A stretch of DNA of 64,000 bases from Rhodococcus sp. 06-462-5 (GTDB lineage: Bacteria > Actinomycetota > Actinomycetes > Mycobacteriales > Mycobacteriaceae). Below the pieces are notes generated by a model, which did no database searches, was not told the DNA's origin, and was given only the letters and a program-made list of their open reading frames with translations. This document shows, piece by piece, positions 56,505 through 64,000 of this stretch. Numbering within the stretch: the first letter of the stretch is position 1; every line of letters starts with the position of its first letter. Both the position numbers and the translations under genes were made by a program. The DNA lies in the NCBI RefSeq assembly GCF_002258315.1, contig NZ_NOYD01000050.1, forward strand, positions 248,001-312,000. Reading direction: 5' to 3'.

Positions 56505-56611
56505 GCCACCACACCTTCCGCTTACGAACTGTTGTTCGATAGCGTAGCGGAGTCCACCGTCGGATCAGGGATACGACACCCGGTCGATCACCTCGTCGGA
56601 TGCGAGGGGCG

Positions 56612-57370
56612 TCAGTCCTCCTCGTCGAGCTCCGCCATGACCTCGTCGGAGAGGTCGACGTTGGACCACACGTTCTGGACGTCGTCACTGTCTTCGAGGG
56701 CATCGATGAGCTTGAACACCTTGCGTGCACCGTCCGCGTCGACCGGGACGTTGACCGATGCCTGGAAACTGGCCTCGGCCGAGTCGTAGTCGATTCCGGC
56801 CTCCTGCAAGGCGGTGCGTACGGCGACCAAGTCGGTCGGCTCGCTGACGACCTCGAACGTGTCGCCGTTGTCGTTGACTTCCTCGGCACCGGCTTCGAGG
56901 ACGGCCATCAGAACGTCGTCCTCGCTCTGACCGTTCTTCTCGAGGGTCACCACGCCCTTGCGCGAGAACAGGTAGGACACCGAACCCGGATCGGCCATGT
57001 TTCCGCCGTTGCGCGTCATCGCGACGCGAACCTCGCCTGCGGCGCGGTTGCGGTTGTCGGTGAGGCACTCGATGAGGATCGCGACACCGTTGGGTCCGTA
57101 GCCCTCGTACATGATGGTCTGCCAATCGGCACCACCGGTTTCTTCGCCTGCACCTCGCTTGCGCGCCCGCTCGATGTTGTCGATGGGCACCGAGGTCTTC
57201 TTCGCCTTCTGGATGGCGTCGAAGAGCGTCGGGTTGCCGGTGGGGTCACCGCCACCCGTGCGGGCCGCCACCTCGATATTCTTGATGAGCTTGGCGAAAG
57301 ACTTGCCGCGTCGGGCGTCGATCACCGCCTTCTTGTGCTTGGTGGTGGCCCATTTTGAGTGGCCGCTCAT
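56612..57370 (-). CDS. YebC/PmpR family protein (TACO1-like)
   Basis: A 252-residue protein with the unmistakable [23 protein letters not shown] start, followed by [17 protein letters not shown] and the late ELIP-like domain. YebC proteins act as transcriptional regulators, and some help ribosomes through difficult sequences; which applies here cannot be told. ATG start. It lies between ruvC and pdxT, the conserved order in actinobacteria. Confidence 0.94.
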   Translation of the reverse strand: MSGHSKWATTKHKKAVIDARRGKSFAKLIKNIEVAARTGGGDPTGNPTLFDAIQKAKKTSVPIDNIERARKRGAGEETGGADWQTIMYEGYGPNGVAILIECLTDNRNRAAGEVRVAMTRNGGNMADPGSVSYLFSRKGVVTLEKNGQSEDDVLMAVLEAGAEEVNDNGDTFEVVSEPTDLVAVRTALQEAGIDYDSAEASFQASVNVPVDADGARKVFKLIDALEDSDDVQNVWSNVDLSDEVMAELDEED

Positions 57371-57457
57371 GCGATAGGGCCCCTTCCTGCTCGAAATCAG
57401 TGTTGTCGACTTTACTCGCCCGGTACCGCGCTCGGCACCGACCGACCATCGAAGGTT

Positions 57458-58060
57458 CTAGCGGCCTCGCACCATGTCGACGAAGAGTGCGTGCACTCGA
57501 TCGTCGCCGGTGACCTCGGGATGAAAGCTCGTCGCGAGAACGGAGTTCTGGCGAACGGCCACCACGCGTCCGGCGGCCGGTCCGTGCGGCACGGTGGCGA
57601 GCACCTCGACGTCCTCGCCCACCCGCTCGACCCACGGCGCACGGATGAACACCGCTCGCACCGGTCCACCGTCGATTCCGGTGACGTCGAGATCGGTCTC
57701 GAAGGAATCGACCTGACGTCCGAAGGCGTTGCGCCGCACAGTGATGTCCAGAGAATCGAGGTGCCGAGCGTCGGGCCGGGTGTCGAGAATCTCGGACGCC
57801 AGCAGAATCATGCCCGCGCACGAACCGTAGGCGGGCAGCCCCTCGGCCAACCGAGCGCGCAGTGGATCGAGAAGGTCGAACACGCCGAGCAGAGTGCTCA
57901 TGGTCGTCGATTCCCCGCCGGGGATGATCAGTCCGTCGATCTGCGCGAGCTCGGCGGGCCGACGCACCGTGACACCGCGCGCACCGCTCGAGTCGAGCGC
58001 GGCCAGGTGTTCGCGAACGTCGCCCTGCAGTGCGAGAACCCCGATGGTCGGAACGCTCAC
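57458..58060 (-). CDS. pdxT: Pyridoxal 5'-phosphate synthase glutaminase subunit
   Basis: Class I amidotransferase that feeds ammonia to PdxS. The 200 residues contain [10 protein letters not shown] at 47-56, the nucleophile Cys81 in [11 protein letters not shown], and His180/Glu182 in SFHPEV. GTG overlaps the tesB stop by 4 nt. The synthase subunit pdxS lies about 1.5 kb upstream, separated by tesB and a plus-strand gene. Confidence 0.95.
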   Translation of the reverse strand: MSVPTIGVLALQGDVREHLAALDSSGARGVTVRRPAELAQIDGLIIPGGESTTMSTLLGVFDLLDPLRARLAEGLPAYGSCAGMILLASEILDTRPDARHLDSLDITVRRNAFGRQVDSFETDLDVTGIDGGPVRAVFIRAPWVERVGEDVEVLATVPHGPAAGRVVAVRQNSVLATSFHPEVTGDDRVHALFVDMVRGR

Positions 58061-58908
58061 TTGCGTCCGAAGGGATCGACATGGGGCGCGTCGGGGTCAC
58101 GCTCGTAGCGCATGAGCCCTTCCTGCACCACCGCGGCGACCAGTCGGCCGGAGGTGTCGAAGATTCGCCCCTGCGTCAGTGCCCGCCCGAAATCTGCCGA
58201 GGGAGACGTCTGGTCGTAGAGCAACCATTCGTCTGCCCGAAAGGGCCGCAGGAACCACAGCGCATGATCGAGCGAGGCCGTCTGCGTGACGGCGTCCGGG
58301 TGTGGCACCTTGGCCGATCCGAGCAGCGTCATGTCGCTCATGTAGGCGAGTGCGCAGACATGGAACACCTGATCGTCGGGCAACGTGTCCCGGTAGCGGA
58401 ACCACACCCGTTGCTGCGCAGCGAAACTGGGATGCTTGACGGTCTGGTCATCGGGAATGAGACGGATGTCCCACTCCGACCACTCCTTGTAGTACGAGTG
58501 GTCGTACTCGGCGAGGGTGGTGGGATCGGGCAGACTGTCCGGCCCCACGACCTCGGGCATGACGTCCTGATGCGAAATGCCGTCGTCGTCGCCGTGGAAC
58601 GAGGCAGACATCGTGAAGATCGCCTTGCCGTGCTGAATTCCGGTGACGCGGCGCGTGCAGAAAGACCGTCCGTCGCGAATCCGGTCGACCATGAACACGG
58701 CCGGTTCGTTCGGATTGCCCGGACGCAGGAAGTAGCCGTGCAGCGAGTGCACACGAAACTCGGGGGCCACTGTGCGCACCGCCGCGACGAGAGCCTGGCC
58801 CGCCACCTGACCGCCGAACGTACGGGGCAGCCGAGAAGGGAACGTCCGTCCCCGATAGATGTCGTTCTCGATACGTTCCAATTCGAGAATGTCCTCGATG
58901 CTGGCCAT
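58057..58908 (-). CDS. tesB: Acyl-CoA thioesterase II
   Basis: Double hotdog thioesterase that hydrolyses acyl-CoA esters. The 283 residues show the N-terminal [39 protein letters not shown], and the C-terminal [19 protein letters not shown] with TQGRIFD, the segment carrying the Asp/Gln catalytic residues. ATG start, divergent from the next plus-strand gene by 41 bp. Coupled with pdxT, as in mycobacteria, for no known biochemical reason. Confidence 0.93.
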   Translation of the reverse strand: MASIEDILELERIENDIYRGRTFPSRLPRTFGGQVAGQALVAAVRTVAPEFRVHSLHGYFLRPGNPNEPAVFMVDRIRDGRSFCTRRVTGIQHGKAIFTMSASFHGDDDGISHQDVMPEVVGPDSLPDPTTLAEYDHSYYKEWSEWDIRLIPDDQTVKHPSFAAQQRVWFRYRDTLPDDQVFHVCALAYMSDMTLLGSAKVPHPDAVTQTASLDHALWFLRPFRADEWLLYDQTSPSADFGRALTQGRIFDTSGRLVAAVVQEGLMRYERDPDAPHVDPFGRK

Positions 58909-58949
58909 GGCTGGTGTCCACCTTTCTGTGACAACGGCTCAGGCTAACA

Positions 58950-59600
58950 ATGGACGGACCAGGCAAGATGGTCGGTGTGGGTCAACCGGTGCCGATATTT
59001 CCCGATCTTCTCGTGGAGTCGATCGTCGATTCGTGCCCGAACGAGGCCCGATCGATCGTCGTGATCGACGGCGCGGATGCCGCGCGTCCGGTCGACTTCG
59101 CCACGCGCACAGCCGAACACGCCCGCTCTATGGGCCGTCCGGCTGCCGTCGTCGACCTGCACGACTACGTCCGACCTGCGTCCATTCGATTCGAGTACTC
59201 GCGCACCGACGAATTGAGTTATCGCACACTGTGGTTCGACTACGAAGCACTTGTTCGAGAGGTCATTGCCCCGCTGCGGCCCGGTGGCGGAGGTCACTTT
59301 CTGCCGCGACTGTGGGATGAGGCGACCGATCGATCGGCTCGGGCCCGCAGTACCTCGGCGGCACCGAATCAGATCGTTCTGATCGCGGGACCCATGCTGC
59401 TCGGACGGGGACTGAACGTCGATCTGTCGGTGCAACTACGCCTGTCCCCGAGCGCATTGCGCCGCAGAACCAGCGCCGACGATCAGTGGACCTGCGCGCC
59501 ACTGTTCGAGTACTACAACGGCCTCGACCACTCGGCCGAGCGGCCGGATTTTCTGGTCCGTTGGGACCATCCGGACCGCCCGGCACTGGAACGCAACTGA
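58950..59600 (+). CDS. Uridine kinase-like protein lacking a P-loop
   Basis: A 216-residue protein that resembles actinobacterial uridine kinase-type P-loop proteins in order of motifs: a hydrophobic strand ending VVIDGADAARPVDFA (residues 37-51), VVDLHDYVRP, a FDYEALVREVIAPLRPGG segment near 96-113, and an IVLIAGPMLLGRGL strand. The GXGKS/T loop is absent, being replaced by GADAARPVDF, so it probably does not bind ATP in the usual way. ATG at 58950 is a weak start; ATG at 58968 is an alternative. Function unknown. Confidence 0.68.
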   Translation: MDGPGKMVGVGQPVPIFPDLLVESIVDSCPNEARSIVVIDGADAARPVDFATRTAEHARSMGRPAAVVDLHDYVRPASIRFEYSRTDELSYRTLWFDYEALVREVIAPLRPGGGGHFLPRLWDEATDRSARARSTSAAPNQIVLIAGPMLLGRGLNVDLSVQLRLSPSALRRRTSADDQWTCAPLFEYYNGLDHSAERPDFLVRWDHPDRPALERN

Positions 59601-59610
59601 CGGAGGTCCG

Positions 59611-60552
<942 letters not shown>

Positions 60553-60737
60553 GCGAAACTCCTGTGTTCTGGGCACCGTTCGTGGCGCTCCGGATCGATA
60601 CGTGCGACCACGTTCGGCCGCGCACGCGTGGACGATCGCGCGCGGCGCGAAGTCGCGCCCAGAACTGTAGGCCTCGACGCGACGGTTTCCCATAACCACT
60701 TGACGATTGCTGGACTGCTCGAAAAGGGTCCAGATGG

Positions 60738-61763
60738 TCAGCGGATGGCGCGCACGTCCGGGTCGCCGCGTCGGGCGAGAGCCACGTTGACCTCGTCGAG
60801 CAGTTCCGCCAGGTCCTGGGGATAGACGTTCTCGCCGACAGCGCTGAGCGCACGGATGTCGGCCTCGGTGCACCACTGGTGGCCGGTCACGGTACGGCGC
60901 TCGAAGTCGGTGAAGCCGGCGCTGTGCGGCTCGAACTCCTGCGTTCGGATCGCGAAGAACAGTTCCTCCGAGCGGATCAGGGTTCCGTTGAACGGGAACG
61001 TCGCAACCCGACGCCACAGCGGACCGCGCAGATCGGCCGGAGCGATCGTCAGGCCGGTCTCCTCGTGTACCTCGCGCACCGCCGCCTCGCGGAGCGACTC
61101 GCCCTTCTCCACTGCTCCCCCGATGGTGAACCAGAAGAAGGTGTCGGGAACCGTCGGATCGTGTCCGCGCAGCAGCAGTACGCGGCCGCGCTCGTCGAGC
61201 AGCACCACCCGCGCTGACGTTCTCGGGGTGGCGCGGTTCTCGCTGCCGAACGTCGCGGCAGCAGACCGCTCGGCGATCTCGAAGTACGACGGCAGGGCGG
61301 CGGTTCCGCCGAGGTGCAACCAGCGAACCGGACGTCTGACGCGCAGTGCCAGGGTGTCGCGAACGGCATCGTTGTGAAACCGTCGTGCGATCAACACGCG
61401 GGCCTCGGCGTCGGCCAGTTCGGCGACCAGTTGCGGAGGCAAGGCGTTCGGTTCGACGACGGCCAGAGCCATGGACACAGCATTTTCGGCCTCTTCGCGC
61501 TGAGAGCGGTCGACGCGTTCGGCCCGATCGGCCAGTGCCGCAAGTTCTCTGCTCGACGGGGCCGAGTTGCGGGTGGCAGCGGATACCGCACGCGCGACGA
61601 CGGCTCGGCGGGCGAGTGCTGCGTCGAGCGCCTGCCAGGCGAGGTCGGTACGTACGTGCAGGCGGTCGAGTCGGTTCGCCGTTCCGTAGGCCCACAGGCC
61701 GACGACGAGGATCAGTACGGCGATCAGCCCGAGTACCAGGATCGTCAGTGCCGAGAGGGTCAT
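60738..61763 (-). CDS. Membrane-anchored LemA-like / Nudix hydrolase fusion
   Basis: A 341-residue protein. Residues 1-26 form a membrane helix. Residues 28-165 resemble a LemA domain: a helix starting [24 protein letters not shown] and the closing [11 protein letters not shown] segment. From 183 comes a Nudix domain with a complete Nudix box at 216-238 (GX5EX7REUXEEXGU). The soluble part therefore probably hydrolyses a nucleoside-diphosphate-linked compound. ATG shares one base with the pimA stop (TGATG). A similar Nudix membrane protein follows pimA in M. tuberculosis (Rv2609c). The LemA part appears not to be generally noted. Confidence 0.82.
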   Translation of the reverse strand: MTLSALTILVLGLIAVLILVVGLWAYGTANRLDRLHVRTDLAWQALDAALARRAVVARAVSAATRNSAPSSRELAALADRAERVDRSQREEAENAVSMALAVVEPNALPPQLVAELADAEARVLIARRFHNDAVRDTLALRVRRPVRWLHLGGTAALPSYFEIAERSAAATFGSENRATPRTSARVVLLDERGRVLLLRGHDPTVPDTFFWFTIGGAVEKGESLREAAVREVHEETGLTIAPADLRGPLWRRVATFPFNGTLIRSEELFFAIRTQEFEPHSAGFTDFERRTVTGHQWCTEADIRALSAVGENVYPQDLAELLDEVNVALARRGDPDVRAIR

Positions 61764-62887
61764 CAGTTCGCCGCCCGTACTTTCTGGCCCCCGAGGGTGA
61801 CGGTTTCGTAGACGCGCAGAATCTGCTCGGCGACGACCGGCCAGTCGTAGGTGGCCACGGCCACCGAGGCGGCGTCGACCAGACGCGCACGAACGGCGTC
61901 GTCGGAGAGGATCGAGGTCACTGCGGCGGCGAGAGCAGCGGAATCGTCGATCGGGACCAGCAGCCCGCAGGTGCCGTCCCGCAGCACTCGCCGGAATGCA
62001 TCGAGTTCGCTTGCCACCACGGGCGTTCCGGCGGCCATGGCCTCGACGAGAACGATGCCGAAGCTCTCACCGCCGAGGTTGGGTGCGCAGTAGACGTCGG
62101 CGCTACGCATTGCGGACGCCTTGGTCGCGTCGTCCACCTGCCCCAGGAACGTCAGGTGCGATGCGAGTGCGCCTGCGTCCTTACGGAGCTTGTCCTCGTC
62201 GCCGCGGCCGACGATGAGGATCTCGATGTCCGGGTGCGATTCGACGAGGGCGGGTAGAGCGCCGAGCAGGACGGCCATTCCCTTGCGCGGTTCGTCGAAA
62301 CGGCCGAGGAAGAGCACCGTGCGACCGGCACGTGGATAGCCTTCCAGCACAGGGGCATCGGCGAATGCGGGTACGTCGACTCCGTTGGGGATCTCGACGG
62401 CGTCGGAGCCGAGGGCCTCGACCTGCCATCGTCGGGCGAGCTCCGACACGGCGATTCGGCCGCTGATCTTCTCGTGGTACGGACGCAGCACACCCTGAAA
62501 GGTGCTGAGCACCAAGGACTTCGTCGTCGAGGTGTGGAAGGTCGCCACGATCGGGCCGTCCGCGGCCTTGAGCGCCAACATCGACAGGCTCGGCGCGTTC
62601 GGTTCGTGGATGTGCAGCACGTCGAAATCGTTGTCGGAGATCCACTTACGGATTCGAGAATACGTGATCGGTCCGAATCGCAGCCGTGCGACGGATCCGT
62701 TGTAGGGAATGGCGAGTGCCTCGCCCGCCGACACCACGAAATCCGGTAGCTCGACGTCCTCGGACGCGGGAGCCAGAACGCTGACTCGGTGTCCGCGTTC
62801 GATGAACACCTCGGCCAACTGCTGAACGTGTGCCTGCACTCCACCGGGAACGTCGAACGAGTACGGGCACACCATGCCGATCTTCAC
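61763..62887 (-). CDS. pimA: Phosphatidyl-myo-inositol alpha-mannosyltransferase
   Basis: GT4-type glycosyltransferase transferring the first mannose from GDP-mannose to phosphatidylinositol in PIM synthesis. The 374 residues begin [21 protein letters not shown]. They carry the acceptor-side HIHEPN and the donor site [22 protein letters not shown] near 275-296, plus a basic membrane-binding face. GTG overlaps the acyltransferase stop by 4 nt. Together with patA-like and pgsA genes it marks the mycolata. Confidence 0.95.
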   Translation of the reverse strand: MKIGMVCPYSFDVPGGVQAHVQQLAEVFIERGHRVSVLAPASEDVELPDFVVSAGEALAIPYNGSVARLRFGPITYSRIRKWISDNDFDVLHIHEPNAPSLSMLALKAADGPIVATFHTSTTKSLVLSTFQGVLRPYHEKISGRIAVSELARRWQVEALGSDAVEIPNGVDVPAFADAPVLEGYPRAGRTVLFLGRFDEPRKGMAVLLGALPALVESHPDIEILIVGRGDEDKLRKDAGALASHLTFLGQVDDATKASAMRSADVYCAPNLGGESFGIVLVEAMAAGTPVVASELDAFRRVLRDGTCGLLVPIDDSAALAAAVTSILSDDAVRARLVDAASVAVATYDWPVVAEQILRVYETVTLGGQKVRAAN

Positions 62888-63789
62888 GCGCCCTCGATTC
62901 GGGCGCGTCGCTCGGCCGACCAGTCGCTCATCCACAGCGGTTGCAGCATGTGCCAGTCCGCCGGATGGGCTCGGATTCCGGCGGCGAAATGATCGGCCAA
63001 CGTCTGGGTGGCGGGCCCGACTCCGGCCGAGACATCCACCGCGGGCGAGATGTCGAATCCCCAGCCGTCGCCGTCGAAATAACCGTGCACCGGCAGCAGC
63101 GTCGCACCGGTGTCGATCGCGAGTTTCGCGGCGCCCGCGGGCATCCGGGTCGGTTCACCGAAGAAGGTGACCGGCACACCGTGCTTGGCGAGGTCCCGCT
63201 CACCGAGCAGGCAGACGACCTTGTTCTGGCGCAGCCTTTCGGACAACGCGAGCAGGGGCGGTTGCTCACCGCCGCTGAGCGGGAAGATCTCGAACCCCAG
63301 GCTCTCCCGATAAGCGACGAATCGCTGGTACAGAGATTCCGGCTTCAGCCGTTCGGCAACGGTCGAGAGCCCACCGTGCGTGCGCACGAGCCACATTCCG
63401 GCCATGTCCCAATTGCCGCTGTGCGGCAGCGCCAACACCACTCCCTTGCCTGCCGCGAGTGCACCCTCGAGATGCTCCTTGCCGTTGACGCACCGATCGA
63501 TGACGGCGGCCTGCGCAGCCAGATCCATCGACGGCAACCGAAACGCCTCGCGCCAGTAGCGAGCGTAGGAGCGAACGCTGTCGCGAATCAGCTCGTCGGG
63601 TACCTCGGCGGGGGTGGTCCCCAGGACGCGAGCGAGATTGCGACGCAGCTGATCCGGGCCACCGCCACGTGTGGACGCGAAGTCGGCCCCGCGATCGAAC
63701 AGTCGCCGTGCCACAGGCTCGGGCAGAGACCGGACCAGACGCCAACCGGCCGCGTAGCCGGCGTCGCTCGCTCGCTCGAAGAAATTCAC
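62884..63789 (-). CDS. PIM acyltransferase of the LpxL/HtrB family
   Basis: A 301-residue membrane-associated acyltransferase corresponding to mycobacterial PatA, which acylates the mannose of PIM1/PIM2. The HX4D motif is visible in LPHSGNWDMAG. The GTG start (VNFFERASDAG) overlaps the pgsA stop. Position between pgsA and pimA is the conserved PIM order. Substrate assignment rests on context and family, not on a specific motif. Confidence 0.9.
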   Translation of the reverse strand: MNFFERASDAGYAAGWRLVRSLPEPVARRLFDRGADFASTRGGGPDQLRRNLARVLGTTPAEVPDELIRDSVRSYARYWREAFRLPSMDLAAQAAVIDRCVNGKEHLEGALAAGKGVVLALPHSGNWDMAGMWLVRTHGGLSTVAERLKPESLYQRFVAYRESLGFEIFPLSGGEQPPLLALSERLRQNKVVCLLGERDLAKHGVPVTFFGEPTRMPAGAAKLAIDTGATLLPVHGYFDGDGWGFDISPAVDVSAGVGPATQTLADHFAAGIRAHPADWHMLQPLWMSDWSAERRARIEGA

Positions 63790-64000
63790 GACGCGGCCAC
63801 GTCGCCGTCGTCGGATGCCGGTGCAACCGGAGGCACGATGATGTCGCGGGCACCCTCGGATCCACGAACTGCGAGAACGCGTTGGAACACCGTCACGATG
63901 CTCAGGGCGGCGAGAATCCACATGGCCGGGTAGATCACGCTGTCCAGCCACGGAATGTCGAAGTGCCGTCCGACACCGGTGAAGCCGGCTCCGACCAGAA
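63786..64000 (-). CDS. pgsA: Phosphatidylinositol phosphate synthase (CDP-alcohol phosphatidyltransferase), 3' end only
   Basis: The last 70 or so codons of a minus-strand gene whose start lies outside the window. Translation gives a hydrophobic helix (SVIYPAMWILAALSIVTVFQ) followed by RVLAVRGSGARD and a short hydrophilic tail, as at the C-terminus of the mycobacterial pgsA1 product. The CDP-alcohol motif is in the missing part, so the name depends on position next to the acyltransferase and pimA. Confidence 0.75.
   Translation of the reverse strand, partial: LVGAGFTGVGRHFDIPWLDSVIYPAMWILAALSIVTVFQRVLAVRGSEGARDIIVPPVAPASDDGDVAAS

Noticed and set aside
60553..60737. Search for a PdxR/MocR operator upstream of pdxS
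   Set aside because: No clear direct repeat was found and no divergent pdxR gene lies here.
60553..61890. Extension of the pdxS frame by over 400 codons
   Set aside because: It overlaps the Nudix and part of the pimA genes and has Arg-rich shadow composition. PdxS has its normal N-terminus at 60552.

Overview
The window is a GC-rich, densely packed stretch of an actinobacterial chromosome. Gene order and content point to the Corynebacteriales/Mycobacteriales, most likely Rhodococcus or a close relative of the Nocardiaceae. Evidence: an mIHF gene, bifunctional Rel, membrane-linked cyclophilins, and phosphatidylinositol mannoside genes (pimA, a patA-like acyltransferase, pgsA). As I recall the Mycobacterium tuberculosis map, the order also follows metK to pyrR, nusB to alaS, aspS to ruvC and pdxT to pgsA1. 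GTG and TTG starts and 1-4 nt stop/start overlaps are common. No tRNA, rRNA, insertion sequence, prophage or CRISPR array was seen, and no gene-free stretch exceeds 300 bases.

Layout. 1-12450 (minus strand): the de novo pyrimidine operon pyrR-pyrB-pyrC-(membrane protein)-carA-carB-pyrF, then mihF-gmk-rpoZ-coaBC-metK. The pyrR leader carries a near-textbook PyrR-binding hairpin next to the Shine-Dalgarno sequence. 12450-24578: nusB, efp, pepQ, a four-helix membrane protein on plus, the shikimate genes aroB-aroK-aroC, an A24 peptidase, aroE, mltG, ruvX and alaS. 24622-34544: rarA, a phosphotransferase-like protein, and a three-gene locus coding for two transglutaminase-fold proteins and a circularly permuted ATP-grasp/alpha-E protein. 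34750-36606 (plus): two proline-rich membrane proteins. 36675-45646: aspS, a zinc metallopeptidase, a radical SAM protein, a DUF3237 protein, a membrane protein, hisS, an MBL hydrolase and two tandem cyclophilins. 45714-56504 (minus): rel, apt, a lipoprotein, secF, secD, yajC, a small overlooked ORF, ruvB, ruvA, ruvC. 56612-64000: a YebC-type protein, pdxT, tesB, a degenerate kinase-like protein (plus), pdxS, a LemA-Nudix fusion, pimA, the PIM acyltransferase and the 3' end of pgsA.

How it fits together. Most genes are conserved housekeeping functions: nucleotide synthesis, aromatic amino acids, tRNA charging, recombination, protein export, vitamin B6 and PIM lipids. The parts with least known biology are the ATP-grasp/alpha-E/transglutaminase locus (27404-34544), the 44-codon ORF between ruvB and yajC, the LemA-Nudix fusion, the P-loop-less kinase-like protein at 58950, and the Rv1382-like protein in the pyrimidine operon.

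Limits: everything was read by eye from the sequence. Start codons were chosen from ribosome-binding sites, overlaps and family length. Family assignments rest on remembered motifs, and no database search was run.
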